This document shows, in pieces, positions 1 through 11,232 of a stretch of 64,000 nt of DNA (position 1 is its first letter; each line of letters starts with the position of its first letter). The notes beneath the pieces are model-generated. The model was not told the origin of the DNA and ran no database searches. It saw only the letters and a list, made by a program, of their open reading frames with translations. Position numbers and translations under genes: made by a program. The DNA is from Plantago elongata (Eukaryota; Streptophyta; Magnoliopsida; Lamiales; Plantaginaceae): positions 1 to 64,000 of the forward strand of contig JAYMSP010000005.1 in the NCBI GenBank assembly GCA_036897095.1, written 5' to 3'.

Positions 1-893
1 ACGTTAAGAAAACTACTAATTTGTAGAAAGTTTATCACTAAATTGTAGTATGTTTTTTTATGTAACACTAGATTGTAAGAAGTTTTTAAATGTTACACTA
101 ATTTGTAATTATCTTTTAGAATAATTATAAATTACTCGAATATAAAATATGTTTATAAGTAAATGTATTTTTCATAATTACAAAAAGCAACAAGGTTGAT
201 ATTTTTCTTCACCTATTATAATTTTACATTTAATTAATTAATTTTTATAATAAAATAAATTTAGAAAGTATTAAATTGCATAAATACCAAAAGTGTCGTA
301 ATTTATATTTATCAGTTGTAAATCAGAGCTCCAATGGAGGTTTTTTCATATTTCTCATTTTACAATTTATTGTGATTTTAATTTTTCAGATATAAAGGGT
401 TTTGGAAAGTGATTTTACAATTTAAGGAAATTTTGAAGATTAAAATAATTTGTGCGATTTCATTTTCTAGGCCGAATTAAGTAATTACAAAACATTTTAA
501 AACAAATGTGTAATACATTTTTAAAAATAACATGTTAATCATTCATCATGACAGTTTTTTATGTTTGACCATTTGCTCTGTACAACGAGTTTGGTTTAGG
601 AAAACTTAACTAGTGAAATGCGATGATTATAAATATGTTACTCATTCATCATGACAGTTTTTTATGTTTGATAAAGCATTTGCTCTGTACAACGTGTTTG
701 GTTTAGGAAAACTATACCTAGTCTTAGAAAAGTTACTTAAACAAAAAATGGTTCACTGATTCACTCTATTCAAAGTTATCAATACATATATCAAGTACTT
801 AACAATGCTGAGTAGAATTCGACGGGTTATGCAATAGTATGCCTGCAAGAAAAGGCAACTGCAAGATTCAATGATCTTCCTCATCTGAAGACC
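1..893. other. AT-rich intergenic DNA with a short tandem duplication
   Basis: No coding signal is seen. Positions about 532-606 and 635-712 are two copies of one block (shared core CATTCATCATGACAG, then the words TTTGCTCTGTACAACG and TTTGGTTTAGGAAAACT), about 104 bp apart. The second copy has a small insertion after ATGTTTGA. The first 120 bases also hold degenerate repeats of an ACTAATTTGTA-like word. The last part is probably the 3' UTR of the neighbouring minus-strand gene. Confidence 0.6.
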
Positions 894-3753
894 TCAATCA
901 GAATCATGCCTTCTCCTCTCCCTGTGTTTACTGTGCTTTCGCTTGTCATCTGAATCACGAGAATGTCGCTTCTCACGCTTTTCATGCTTCTCACGTTTTT
1001 CATACTTCTCGCGTTTTCTATCCTCACGCTTCCTTTTCTTTCTGCTACTTTCATCTTCAGAATCTTCTCTATCATTTTTTGCCGGTGCACTTGGCATATT
1101 TGCATGTGCCTTTTCAACCCAATCAGGCGTCAGAGCAGGAGGGGGAGGCAGACTTACATCGTTTGATGGCCCAGTACCCCTGCAGAATGCAAACAAAATG
1201 TTTAGTACTGTTGATTCAGGAGCGCAGACCAATGTTTCTTCTAAAACAGACAAGTACAGAAAAATATTGCACGTAAGTTGTAATTTTGAATGCTAAGAGA
1301 GGTAAGCAGAGAGTCAAATAAAAGCCTAATGCATCTGTTTTTCACAGACAAAAACATACAGAGATAATTAACTTAGAATCAAGAGTGTAGTCTTGTACCT
1401 TGCAAAACCCAAACCCTGAACCTGAGCTGCATCAGCGTGGCCAGCTCCCAAGTCTTCTGCGGTAGAACCACGCTTAACAAGTTCAGCGAATTCATGTTTG
1501 TCTAGACGATTCCCTTGCGATTTAGTTGAACGTTTTGGAGCTAAGCCCAAGGCTTCCCTCATGGCTTGCTCCTCTTCTTCCTTGATTCTTTTTATCTCTT
1601 CTTTAATTGCATCAGACTGTGAACCGTCCGAGTTCTTATCACGAGCATACCAATGGAGATCTTTCCCTGCATGTACAATATTTCAGATCAAATGATGTAT
1701 TGCAGCCCAACTAGCTGTGTCAAATAATTATTTGGTATTCACTACATAAGAAGGGAATGCAGAAAATAAAAAGATAACTGTCAGGTCCAAATATCATCCC
1801 AGGAATCAAGTAGCTCGTGCATTCAGAGGAAAAAAACCCCAAAGGGTTCAAAAGGGAGAGTTACACCTCATAGTATAGTAGAAAGTTCAGGAATAAGCAA
1901 ACAAATGCACTCTATGTGGCACAACAGGTCTGTTATATTAATTAAGGCTGCTACTATTTCTCGGGCATTTTCAAGAAACCTCACATCATGCACAAGATTA
2001 TATCAGATCCAGGTCCCGAGAAAGCACACTTTGACAATAAGTCAATACAAGATAGAAAAGAAGTCAAAAAAATGGAAGTATTATCTCCACATGTAAATTA
2101 AAAATATGTAGCACGTACATTTACTTAAAAGCCTTTCAAGTTTTTCCAATAGCTAAACAAACCAACCTCTGGCTAATGCCATATTCTCAAAACAGAGCTT
2201 GGTCACTCACTTCAATAGCAACACTTATTTCCTCATTAGTAATTTAGTACTATAGATGTGATTACAAGAAACCAATATATTTCATTTAATCAACAAGCGT
2301 TGCTATTTCCTCTTTAAAACAGATCTCTCATGTACTTAAACTTAGTTCAATTGGAACTTCAAAAGCAGAGAAGAGAATAAGCCTCAGAGAACCTGGCTAC
2401 TCGTCAAGGTACCTGCCTGACCAGACCAATCTCCAAGGTTCATTTAATTTTTTTAAATAATTAACATGAAATATAGCATTACAATTACAATTGTTGAACA
2501 AGACGAATTTATCAATCGATTCTAGATGCAAATCACCACCAATCTCTACTCAGAGAATATAATCACCCATTTCGGGGAATCAAACCGTGACCTCATGGTT
2601 ACGTGGTGTCTCAGCTTGCCAATCGGCTACAAACGCTTAGACACCAAGGTTCATTTAATTCAACTAGGCAGGAGTTCTGAACTGAATATCAATTGCTCAC
2701 CTACTACTCATACACATTTGTTAATAAGAACAGAAAAATTGCATATGCACACACTACACAAGATATTCTAAAAGACAGTTACCACTATCCATTCAAGTGA
2801 TTCAACGCATACTGTACCAACAGGTAAAACTCGAGCCTTACCTTTCTGCCATCTTCCCACAGGAGCCTTGATGCTGTGTCCTAAGTAATTTTCTCGATGT
2901 TTATCAACTTTGACATCATCCCAATTAAATTCTGCACAACAGAACAAATAAAGCTAGAGATTAGATGCCCAAAACTTCAATTATTAAAAATAAAAATGGA
3001 TGGAATCAATTGCAGAAAGACAGTACTTCATTAGATGTTAAGAAAAGCATAATCACGTCCAAATCATATATATGTAGCAGCCAATCCTTCAGTAAAATAA
3101 TGTACAGGTACTTAATAAACTGAAGTGATTAAATAAACACAATCTTATTTGATTCGAAGGCTTTGACATTTAGGCAGTATGGCTCAAAAAGCCTCGAATT
3201 CAACAAACGTGCGAGTAAAATTGAAATGACCTGCGATTGCATGCATATTATGACCACCTAATGGAAGCATACAGCCATAAATTTGCAAGTGACTGAAATG
3301 CTTAATAGATTCTGTTGCACCAGCTAGATCAAAACGAATTGTATTGTTCGATTGTTTATTAAACTCATGCCCATCTCCAAATCTTGACTTCTTAATAGAA
3401 GCTCATAGCGTGCATATTCACAGTGCTAATAGAAACTACAAACTCATTCAATTTCACAATAGTTTACACAGTAAAAGGAACAGTTGAGAGCTATTGGCAT
3501 ACAAAAAGGAATCACATGGAACAAAAAAAATCTAATAGCACGATAATAGGAAAGAGGAGCCTGATTTTGAAAAAAATTAAAGTATAAGAGAGAAGCTGGA
3601 ACCGGAAAAGGATCGATCAATTAAGAAATCGAGCTAGATAATGTAAGAATAAAGAGTAAGAAACCCTAGAAATTAGGATTGGAGAAATTGGGGGTTCGAA
3701 GAGAGCTTACGATCACGGCCACCGCGAACTCCACCTCTCGTCGGATGATACAT
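894..3753 (-). CDS. MMTAG2-like (multiple myeloma tumor-associated protein 2 homolog), 228 aa
   Basis: Four exons read on the minus strand: 3711-3753, 2842-2931, 1399-1666 and 894-1179. Every junction has GT..AG and phases agree, giving 687 nt. The N-terminus [16 protein letters not shown] leads into [19 protein letters not shown] and [10 protein letters not shown], the signature of the MMtag family (conserved from animals to plants). The middle ([10 protein letters not shown], then [13 protein letters not shown]) is also typical. The last 50 residues are a Lys/Arg/Glu-rich tail with repeated KREK and KHEKREKR units ending RRRHDSD, like RS-type nuclear proteins. Molecular function is not established; nuclear location is inferred from the tail. 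Intron 1 (2932-3710) and intron 2 (1667-2841) are long, and intron 2 contains a SINE. Confidence 0.9.
2433..2660 (-). mobile_element. tRNA-derived SINE, family A copy 1, with 17-bp target-site duplication
   Basis: The body (2450-2643) lies in the antisense direction of the window and inside intron 2 of the MMTAG2-like gene. On the minus strand it has an A-box-like TAGCCGATTGG and a B-box-like CGGTTTGATTCCC about 30 bases later, then a tail ending TTAATTATTTAAAAAAA. It is flanked by a perfect 17-bp direct repeat, CCAAGGTTCATTTAATT, at 2433-2449 and 2644-2660. These are the marks of LINE-driven retroposition of a pol III transcript. A second full copy is at 51944-52140 and a split copy at 47.2-48.3 kb. 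The perfect duplication suggests a rather young insertion. Confidence 0.85.
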
Positions 3754-4637
3754 CTTCTCTGCTCGTCTCTGGACGATGAATTTTATGCGTGCCAAAGTTT
3801 TCCTGGTTGTTTGTTAATCAATCTGTATTTCTATTTTGGTTTTGGGACACGAAGAAGAAGATGATGATGACCAGATTTCAAAGGACATATATACTTGCCT
3901 TTATTTTTTGTTTTCCTTTTTTCTTTTTTTGTCGACTAATAACATTTACACGTAAATATCTACATGAGACATTTTATAAAATAAATTTTAATAAGTTAAA
4001 TAATAAATAAAAATTAGTAGAATATCTTAATTATTTTATATTTAATATGTTTTTATTAAGTTTTTTTTATACTATTCGTGTAATGAACTAAAATTCTTGT
4101 GGTAGAAGGATGTAAATCGTTGATTTAATGTAGTGTTATAATATATGCATAGTTCTTATTTAAATTAAAATTCTCAATAGAAATGGATAGTCCGTGGGTA
4201 ATCCTATTAAAAGAAAAATATTCCTAATAAGTTATCACAAAATTTTAAAAAATAAAATCAAACTACAAGCCCACCTATATTGTATTTAAATCGAAATAAG
4301 TTCGGACATGAACCGGATCTTCAGAAGCGCCGTCTGGCCTATTGTCATTTGTAGTATTAGTACAGTAGAACTACCGATTCAATTGAAAAGATGGTAATGA
4401 ATAACCGTGATGGTTTAATGGATAAATATCGGCCTCTTTTTCACCGTTCGAAGTAATGCGGATAAATATATTTTCATGGCTATTGTTAATCCAAATGCTA
4501 CAGCAATGATTCTGTAGTTTCGAACTTGAAACAATTAAATACATTAACATGTACAACATGTTTCCTACACCCTATCAACCCCATCTCCCCCTATTTTCAG
4601 CTTTGATAGCAAATAGCATTCCAATATATCCTGATTC
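3754..4637. other. Intergenic DNA between two minus-strand genes
   Basis: The first 130 bases are the probable promoter and 5' UTR of the MMTAG2-like gene. The rest is AT-rich with no coding signal. The part next to 4637 reads as the 3' flank of the bromodomain locus; I see no poly(A) tract there. Confidence 0.5.
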
Positions 4638-4986
4638 TTAGAGTTGCAGAGCCAAATTCGGCTGATGAGGCGCACCAATCAGCACGCCACTTGTACTAGG
4701 CGAACCAGCTTGAACTCTAATGTTCATGTCCGGTTGAACTAAACGGAGTTTCGTTCCATTCACAATACTGGCCATATGCAAGTTTTCCCTGTTGCTAGAA
4801 TGGTACTCTCCAAGAGGAATCGTTGCCTTGTACATCCACCTCGTTCTGGCTGTTGAGCGTCCTAACAGCTTCAACCATTCCTTCCGGAGGCCACTGAGGT
4901 ATTGCAGAACTTGGATCGGAAGTTGAAGGTATCAAAGTGTTGTTTGATGACTTGCCCACATCAGTTGGAAAGGATAGAGGATGTGA
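4638..4986 (-). pseudogene. Broken C-terminal end of the bromodomain gene
   Basis: Directly after the stop at 4987 the same frame continues as protein-like sequence for about 60 codons (SHPLSFPTDVGKSSNN, then QWPPEGMVEAVRTLNSQNE, then DSSWRVPF) before a TAG. A second segment then resumes in the +1 frame (VNGTKLRLVQPDMN.. to ..HQPNLALQL) and stops at 4638. The WPPEG..VRTLNSQNE block and the terminal QPxLALQL are, as I recall, conserved at the end of plant BRD-type bromodomain proteins. So the locus has at least one premature stop plus a later frame disruption, and this stretch is its lost C-terminus. Confidence 0.65.
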
Positions 4987-6042
4987 TTATGTTCCGTTAT
5001 CACCGACCCAGCCAGGGCCATACTGGGTCCCCGGTGGTAAGGTGGCTTCAATTTTCTGGGATGCAAATTTCCAGGCCACAGGCCCGAGAGTTGCAGCAAA
5101 CTGAGCTAGGCTTCTTGCATAGGCAAGAGGCTCTTGAGCACCAACCGGCACCAATAGTTTCACATCGCCAATACCATAAGATGAAGTCGAGGAATTGTTG
5201 TTGAACGATAGGGGTTGGAATTCCGTGTAGGTATCACGCCTGGTCTCATCCACAACAGAATTCTTTTTCCCTTGTTTCATGTCAGCCCTTATGATGGATG
5301 CTGGGAATTCATTATTCCATTCAGCTGACTCAGTGTAATTTTCACCATGTTTCCAACGGTAAGATGACATGTAAGGATCTGTGTATCGGAAACGATTAAA
5401 GGCAGGTGTCTTTCTGAGATTGTAAAAGCGCGCTCCTCTATCTTCTCCAGTAGCAAGAGTTACGCCTGAAGAAACCTCAGGCATAACATGATTCGATACG
5501 GGTGTCACCTCGACATGCTTTTTTAGGTTCTTTCGGCCTGGGGGTCGACCTCTGCGAACAACCTTTGGTTGTGGTTCACCGCCATCTCCTACATGCCTCA
5601 GATTGTCAAAGTCTCTTTTTGCAAGATCTTGTATAGCGCGTGCCTGTTGATGGTATACCGTAGTTGGAGAATTATACCGCATCGCGTTTGAACATATCAA
5701 CAGCACATCAGCCTCCAATTCGTTCAAATTATGATCATATGCTCCAGCATCAAGTTTGTTCCGCAGAGTCGAAAAATCCATAGGCTGCTTTATTATGTCA
5801 AAGTAATCAGGCAACTCGTCTAGATCCACAGGCTTCGAGAATGCCCCGTAAATGTCCTTCGTTTGAAGCCTGTCAAGAATGAAGACCAACAACTTTTTGT
5901 CTGGCAAAGGTGTTGTCGAATTCCGCTCGTCGTTGCCATCGAATTCCGGCGAATCAGGTTTGCGACGGTTGAATCGGTGATCGGTGCAGGGAGGGGTAGG
6001 ATGAGAATTTTTGAGTGGACTGCCTGCCTTCTTCATCGTCAT
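4987..6042 (-). CDS. Single-exon bromodomain protein, C-terminally truncated (possible retrocopy)
   Basis: A 351-codon uninterrupted reading frame. Residues 50-148 form a bromodomain: the ZA-loop region KPVDLDELPDYFDIIKQPMD, then NAMRYNSPTTVYHQQA with the acetyl-lysine-contacting Asn at about 124. An AT-hook-like RRGRPPGR follows at 163-170. Later blocks (RFYNLRKTPAFNRFRYTDPY; AYARSLAQFAATLGPVAWK) match the plant BRD1/BRD9-like family, whose members act in SWI/SNF-type chromatin complexes. The N-terminal lysine-rich region of longer family members is absent, and the frame ends early (see 4638-4986). Lack of introns across a region that I recall as split in relatives suggests a retrocopy; no poly(A) tail or flanking repeat was found. 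It may be a decaying copy or a truncated but expressed gene. Confidence 0.75.
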   Translation of the reverse strand: MTMKKAGSPLKNSHPTPPCTDHRFNRRKPDSPEFDGNDERNSTTPLPDKKLLVFILDRLQTKDIYGAFSKPVDLDELPDYFDIIKQPMDFSTLRNKLDAGAYDHNLNELEADVLLICSNAMRYNSPTTVYHQQARAIQDLAKRDFDNLRHVGDGGEPQPKVVRRGRPPGRKNLKKHVEVTPVSNHVMPEVSSGVTLATGEDRGARFYNLRKTPAFNRFRYTDPYMSSYRWKHGENYTESAEWNNEFPASIIRADMKQGKKNSVVDETRRDTYTEFQPLSFNNNSSTSSYGIGDVKLLVPVGAQEPLAYARSLAQFAATLGPVAWKFASQKIEATLPPGTQYGPGWVGDNGT

Positions 6043-6059
6043 GTCTGGTGGTGATGCCG

Positions 6060-6786
6060 TGATGGTACCTTACCCGAGAGACAATTGAAACTAACTTATC
6101 AAGATATTTCTACAAGATTGGTCAAGAATCTATCGAATGTTATTTGATAGCCAATATATAGGATTCAGTTTTACCTATCCTAGTAGGACTGTACATACCT
6201 TAAATATCAAATAACAATCGAATCCACGTGTGTGTGTCTATACATACATATATATATATATGTATATATGATAGCAAATGTGTTTTATTTGAATTAGAAA
6301 AAGAATATTTTTATATTATATAGTTAGAAATTTACTACCTTTCGATATAAAGTTAAAAATGAGTTCAACGAAAAAAATAGTTAATTTATAATAACTCAAT
6401 TAGTTTTAAAATAAATATCTTTAATAAAATTAAAGTTATATACAATTTATAGGATTGTTATATAAGGTGTGTAAAAGAAGAAGTTATATATATAATTTTT
6501 GAATTTGTTTGATTGTTATAAAATTGTTAGTATGATTAAAAATTTAAGAGAGATAAAGAATAATGTAAATATTATTTTCAGTAGAGTTCAAGTATTATTC
6601 AATTTGTACAATTGTTATATAAAGTGTGTAAAAATAAAAGTTATATATATATATAATTTTTTAAGTTACTTATTGGTATCAAGTTGTGAGTTTGATTAAA
6701 AATAAGAGAGATAAAGAGTGATGTGTAAATAAGAGTTCAATGGTGTAAATATTAAATTTACACTATTTGTATCCAGCCACAATTCG
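6060..6786. other. AT-rich intergenic DNA with TA-repeat tract
   Basis: Contains an AT dinucleotide stretch near 6240-6270 and two similar blocks (about 6430-6560 and 6590-6720) sharing GTTATATAAGGTGTGTAAAA-like and GATTAAAAAT..AAGAGAGATAAAG words, a probable old duplication. No coding signal. Confidence 0.5.
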
Positions 6787-7419
6787 TTATACCATGCCCA
6801 ACAGGACGTCGTTGGCACGGCGTTCTGCTCCTGCGCCGTGCCTCGGTGCGGGAAGGCGCCAGGCACGACGCTGGCAGCAGCCAATGAGCTGATGTCACGT
6901 CGTGCTGGCCGGGCCCCTCTCTTTTCCTTTTTTTTATTTCTTTATATTTTGTTTAATTTCAAACGCGAATAACTTGAAAATTTTAAATGTAAAAAAAACA
7001 TAAAATTACCAACGGATTCGTCTCTTCGAGATCTACGAATAGAGACCACTCTCGATTATTTTGGATCATTCCATCTCGAACTCATTTTTTCTCTCAATTA
7101 AACTTAAAATTGTAAAACAACCTCTAATAATTCAATTTTATTAATTTCGTTTCTAAACACTAATATAATATATTAAATATATTTTTAGTAAAATAAAAAA
7201 AATATTTTTTTAATTTTAAATCTTAAATAAATTATAAAGCGACTTAAAACAATGCAATTTCATTGATTTCAACATTTAAGAACTCTTATAATATGAATAA
7301 TATGTAAATAAAAATTAAAAAATTAAAAAAATTGATGACGTGACGACGACGACACGTCACCACTGCAGCAAAAACGACGACGACGCGTCGTCGATCCGTC
7401 ACCATTGAGGATGGTCTTA
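6787..7419. mobile_element. Harbinger-like MITE, copy 1 (about 627 bp)
   Basis: Body 6790-7416, flanked by TTA at 6787-6789 and 7417-7419, the usual TWA duplication of PIF/Harbinger elements. The ends are imperfect inverted repeats: TACCATGCCCAACAGGACG on the left, and GACCATCCTCAATGGTGACG read inward from the right. GC-rich arms with CGACGACG and CGTGCC words enclose an AT-rich core (AAGCGACTTAAAACAATGCA and following). The same core and arms recur in opposite orientation at 61374-61891, confirming a family. No transposase frame is present. Confidence 0.75.
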
Positions 7420-8018
7420 AATGGCATACCACCAACCACGTTGAACTCAAAATTAGGTACCATCCACGTAATTTCATAGATTGAATTTTAAAAACAAGTT
7501 GTGAATTGTGTAACTCAAAATCTAAGTATGTGTTAAAGTGGTGGTAAGCATACTAAAAATTATTTCATTGATTGGATTTTTGAAACAAATTACGAATGTT
7601 ATAATTTACAATAGTAAAAATCACTTTAAACAATAAAATAGTATAAATTATAAAATTATTTTTCGTATTATACAGAACGGTTTCAACTGCACTTCTACAA
7701 CAAATAAGCTTAAATGAGTCAAGTTGAGTCGAATCAAAAGCTCATTTGGAGCTCGACTCGTTAATAAAATAAATTTTTTATGAGCTCGAGTTTAAGGAAT
7801 GGTATATAGGTTCGACTCCTTATTCGAACCTTATTACTAATTTATTTACTCAATTACACCAAGAAAACAAAATATACGTGTCTCCTAATGTCTATCCAAA
7901 TTCGAATCGGGAACCAGGTGTCATATGACACAGAGTAGGTCAAGTTGAGAACATTTTGACTTTGTACTGCCGATCCGATCACCTTCTTCTCCATCTCCAA
8001 CTAGTAAAACAAGAAAAA
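7420..8018. other. Intergenic DNA and promoter region of the IF1-like gene
   Basis: Mostly AT-rich. Repeats of GAGCTCGA/GACTCG type words occur at 7720-7830, as in old degenerate transposon ends, but I cannot classify them. The 5' UTR of the next gene probably begins near 7950. Confidence 0.4.
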
Positions 8019-9563
8019 ATGTCGATGAGGTTTGCCGTCGTTTCACGCACTGGTCTGTGTCGTTTAATGGAAGGCAACTGGCGATCATCAGCTTCGGTCC
8101 CTCGCTATTTCAGTGACACCAAGGGGCGTGTCCTGGACGAAGAAGAACGTGCCCAGGAGACCGTCTACATCAAGAAAATGGAAAGAGAGAGGATGGAAAA
8201 GCTCAAGAAGAAAGCTGAGAAGGAGAAAGCTGCTCAAAAGGAACACTCTGATCAGGTAAATTAATCCATCCACCATTTTTAGTACTATTTGATTGTTAAT
8301 CAGTGTTTTTCATAGCAGCACCAACTATTGAGTTTAGTTGTTGTCAATTGGTAAGGTGTTCAGTTTAGTTCTATTTAGTTCAGTTCAGTTCAGCTGGGTC
8401 TGGATTCGAGACTCGTTCGAGCACGAACGAGTTATGTTGCTAGCTGTGTTAATAAGTGATCAGGGACTTTGAGGAAGTCAAGCTAGTAATAGTGGAAGTA
8501 GTAGTTCCTCTGTTTTGGCGTGATTTTGGAATCAGAATTACTAACAGTTTAACACCATTGAAATTCTATATAGGGTTTTTTTCTTTGCTTCTCTTTCTCT
8601 GAAAGAATATGAATAAATGATAATATTGTTGTCGGTGGGTATTAAAGTAGGAGATATAGTTAATGATAACGAATGAAAAGATAATATCAATGATAAAGTA
8701 AGAAGAAGAGTGTTTGTTATTTTTTAATGGGTGCTTATTGGAGACTGTCCATAAGATGAATGGGGGCGGATGGAGTATTGTTCAAGCCGAATTCGCTTTG
8801 AATATTTTGATATTTATTAACAGTTGTTTTGATATGGGTATGCCTAAACCCACTTAGAGGCTGTTTGTTTGCAAGAGCACAAGGCTATTGACCTCTGTAG
8901 AACTCGAAGCAAAAGGGAGAAGCATTCCTTAGGTGCTCCTTTATTGTATAAAGTGCTTCCAGGTACTTGCACACATGATCCGTTAGTGGCACGCTGCTTT
9001 TGTTAGCTTGAGTTGAGCCTCAAGGAAATTTAGGTTCTTGATCCAGTATATCTTTTTACTCTTCTTGATCTCTGAATGACTTGATAAGATTAGCTTTCTC
9101 TCAAGTGATGTTTTGATAAATTGGGCAACTACTTTTCTTATATAATCAGAATGAAGTTGAGCTCAGGTAATGCAGGACTTCCTGTTTTCCTGAAAATGTT
9201 TTCTTGACCTTGTGCTAGACTAGGGGTTGCAATGGTTGGTTAAAAGCCATAACCATAACCACTATTCTAATTTAGGTTATAACCATAACTATAACCAGTT
9301 GATAATAACCAGCTAGACTGCCCTAATCTCAGTTAGTTTCAACCGACGAAATGGCAAATATGATTTTGTTTTGGTTGTGCTGTGGATTTGCTTGATTGAT
9401 GATTTGTTCCCCCTTACATTGAATCTATAGGCAATCCTGCAAGTAGCTTCCTCATTATTTTGACATATAAGGGGAATTATTTTCTATTCACTATCAGCTG
9501 GTTCTCAATGTTCTTTCTTTTTTCTTTTCCCAGAAGACTGGAGTGGATGCCCCGCAGAAGTAG
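8019..9563 (+). CDS. Mitochondrial ATPase inhibitor, IF1-like, 88 aa
   Basis: Two exons, 8019-8255 and 9534-9563, separated by a 1.28-kb intron; exon 2 codes only KTGVDAPQK. The start at 8019 was chosen over an in-frame upstream codon because MSMRFAVVSRTGLCRLMEG begins a typical Arg-rich mitochondrial presequence ending near RYFSD. The body, GRVLDEEERAQETVYIKKME followed by a Lys/Glu coiled coil, matches the IF1 inhibitory segment (G..L.EEERA.E..Y..K). The protein belongs to the plant family of Arabidopsis At2g27730/At5g04750, which as I recall are IF1 proteins that block ATP hydrolysis by the F1 sector in the matrix. The intron carries a degenerate Stowaway-like element. Confidence 0.88.
8501..8776. 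mobile_element. Degenerate Stowaway-like MITE in the IF1-like gene intron
   Basis: The right end GGGGGCGGATGGAG is followed by TA, and the interior has AAAGTAGGAGATATAGTTAA and GATAAAGTAAGAAG, the same words as the clearer copy at 28675-28921. The left end (near GTTCCTCTGTTTTGGC) is weak. It lies wholly inside intron 1. Confidence 0.45.
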
Positions 9564-10199
9564 ATTCTCCGTAGTGAAGGGTGACTTGTTAACTTCTGTT
9601 TTCTGGCCAACAAAGGAAATAAATGTACCAAACTTCGTACAACTCTTGTTGAAGCTGTGATCTTTATGAAGAGTTCGGTATTTCTTCAGTGTTTTCAAGT
9701 GGCACTGCTAAACAGGTCTTCTGTAGTATGTTTGTAAATACAACTGAGTGTCATTATGATGTCTTTTATGAATATTTTGATGACACCTATCTTTACATAA
9801 AAAAATTACTTCTAAATGGGAATGAATTACCAGTGTAGCCTATTAATCGATATGTTAGAATTGTATAAAGATACCACGATGAAATGTAGATCTTGCTCTC
9901 ATGCTTTTGCTTGATTTTCAAGAAAGAAAGTAGGCAGCATCACAACATACTGTAGGCATTCATCTTAAGTCAGAGAAAAGGGTTCACAACACATAAGTAT
10001 ACTTGTACAGAACTGGCTCATGTTTTTCTGTGATAGTCTTTTGAACTAAGAACATGATGGGATAATGTGAATTAGCACGACTGCATGATATAGAATGAAT
10101 TTAAACATAGTATAGAGACCCATATAACGTAGCTATTCAAAACTTACTGAAAGCAAATTGCAGCGTCTCCCTTAATCGCAAGGCATGTCTGTCTCCAGT
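9564..10199. other. 3' UTR and convergent intergenic DNA
   Basis: Holds the probable 3' UTR of the IF1-like gene (to about 9780) and that of the minus-strand heavy-metal gene (from about 9900). No further coding signal is seen. Confidence 0.5.
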
Positions 10200-11232
10200 C
10201 TACATGTAACCATATGGTCGCAATCTTGGGCCGCCATTATATCCAATGGAGGGAATACCTCCATGATTACTGCCCTGGTACATATAAGGATCATAACAAG
10301 GATATCCGCCACAATAACCATTGCAACCGAGTTCAGAGATTCCAAAGACGGATTTATCTTCAGGTACGCGATCTAAGACGAAACGCCCTCTTGGATGGTC
10401 TCTACAGTAATGATACCGGCAAGTTCTCTCATTAAATTTAGGAGGTACATAAGCTTCACACTTGTGTTCCTTTTCTACCTTATTGTCCTGTTGAAAATCA
10501 GGAGCAGAGCTATGTTTTTTATGTTTTCTACTAGTACTCGCCCTGTCCTTCATCGGGCACTGCTTCCCTTCCATTCGCTCGTCGCCACTGTGTTTGTGAA
10601 CATGACCCTTCTTGTTCTTGATGTATTTCTCGTTTGGTAGCAGCTTAACTGGTATTCCTAATTTTGCAACCTCGTTGAGCAGAGTCACTGGATCCATGGT
10701 GCCTGATACTGCTAGAATGTTTTCCTCTCGGTCTTCTTCAACAACTTCTACACCTAGTAACCATAAAACAATACTACTTAAACCTCGACCCCAAAATTTT
10801 GAGAATATTATTATTTTCGATTGCCCCCAACCTTGAAAACACTCCCATGTACATAATTTCCCCTCCCCTAACCTCGAAAATACTCACAATATAGCCATCT
10901 TTATGAGTAGATAGATACTATAGGGTGGCGAAAAAATTCCACAACTTCTTGGTTATTCGATCATGAAATCAATATCGCTTATTTGAGATAGAATTTGAGT
11001 GGCACTGTCTCAACTGAAATTGAGATTTTTGCAAAACTCTCTAAAAACGAACTCTTTTCAATCTGTAAAACGAAAATCTTAAAACATATTTCGAGAAAAG
11101 CAAGAATTTTTTACCTTCCATCTTGGGCACGTAACGCTCCAATTCCTCTAGACATTCTTCACAACTCAAGTCAATAGAGAGCAAAGCTTTTGTCCAAGGA
11201 CGAGAGTGGTGGTGGCTATGGTGATTCTCCAT
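10200..11232 (-). CDS. Heavy-metal-associated domain protein without CaaX end, 223 aa
   Basis: Two exons, 11115-11232 and 10200-10753, with GT..AG and matching phase (672 nt). It starts MENHHSHHHSRPW, His-rich, then the HMA fold ALLSIDLSCEECLEELERYV with the metal-binding CxxC at C24/C27, the crossing loop GVEVVEEDREENILAVSGTMDP and the end of the fold, TLLNEVAKLGIPVKLL. A long Lys/His-rich linker (KKGHVHKHSGDERMEG, KHKKHSS) and a Gly/Tyr/Pro-rich tail ending RPYGYM follow. There is no C-terminal CaaX box, so it is an HPP rather than a HIPP type. Likely a cytosolic metal-binding or partner-recruiting protein. It is divergent from the HIPP gene at 11743 with about 510 bp between starts. Confidence 0.87.

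Noticed and set aside
8330-8460. tRNA-like GTCAATTGGTAAGG and GGATTCGAGAC in the IF1-like gene intron
   Set aside because: Box spacing is disturbed by a GTTCAGTTCA repeat and no ends are visible; perhaps an old SINE, not supported.
10395-10640. Plus-strand frames antisense to the HMA gene
   Set aside because: Shadows of a well-supported coding exon.
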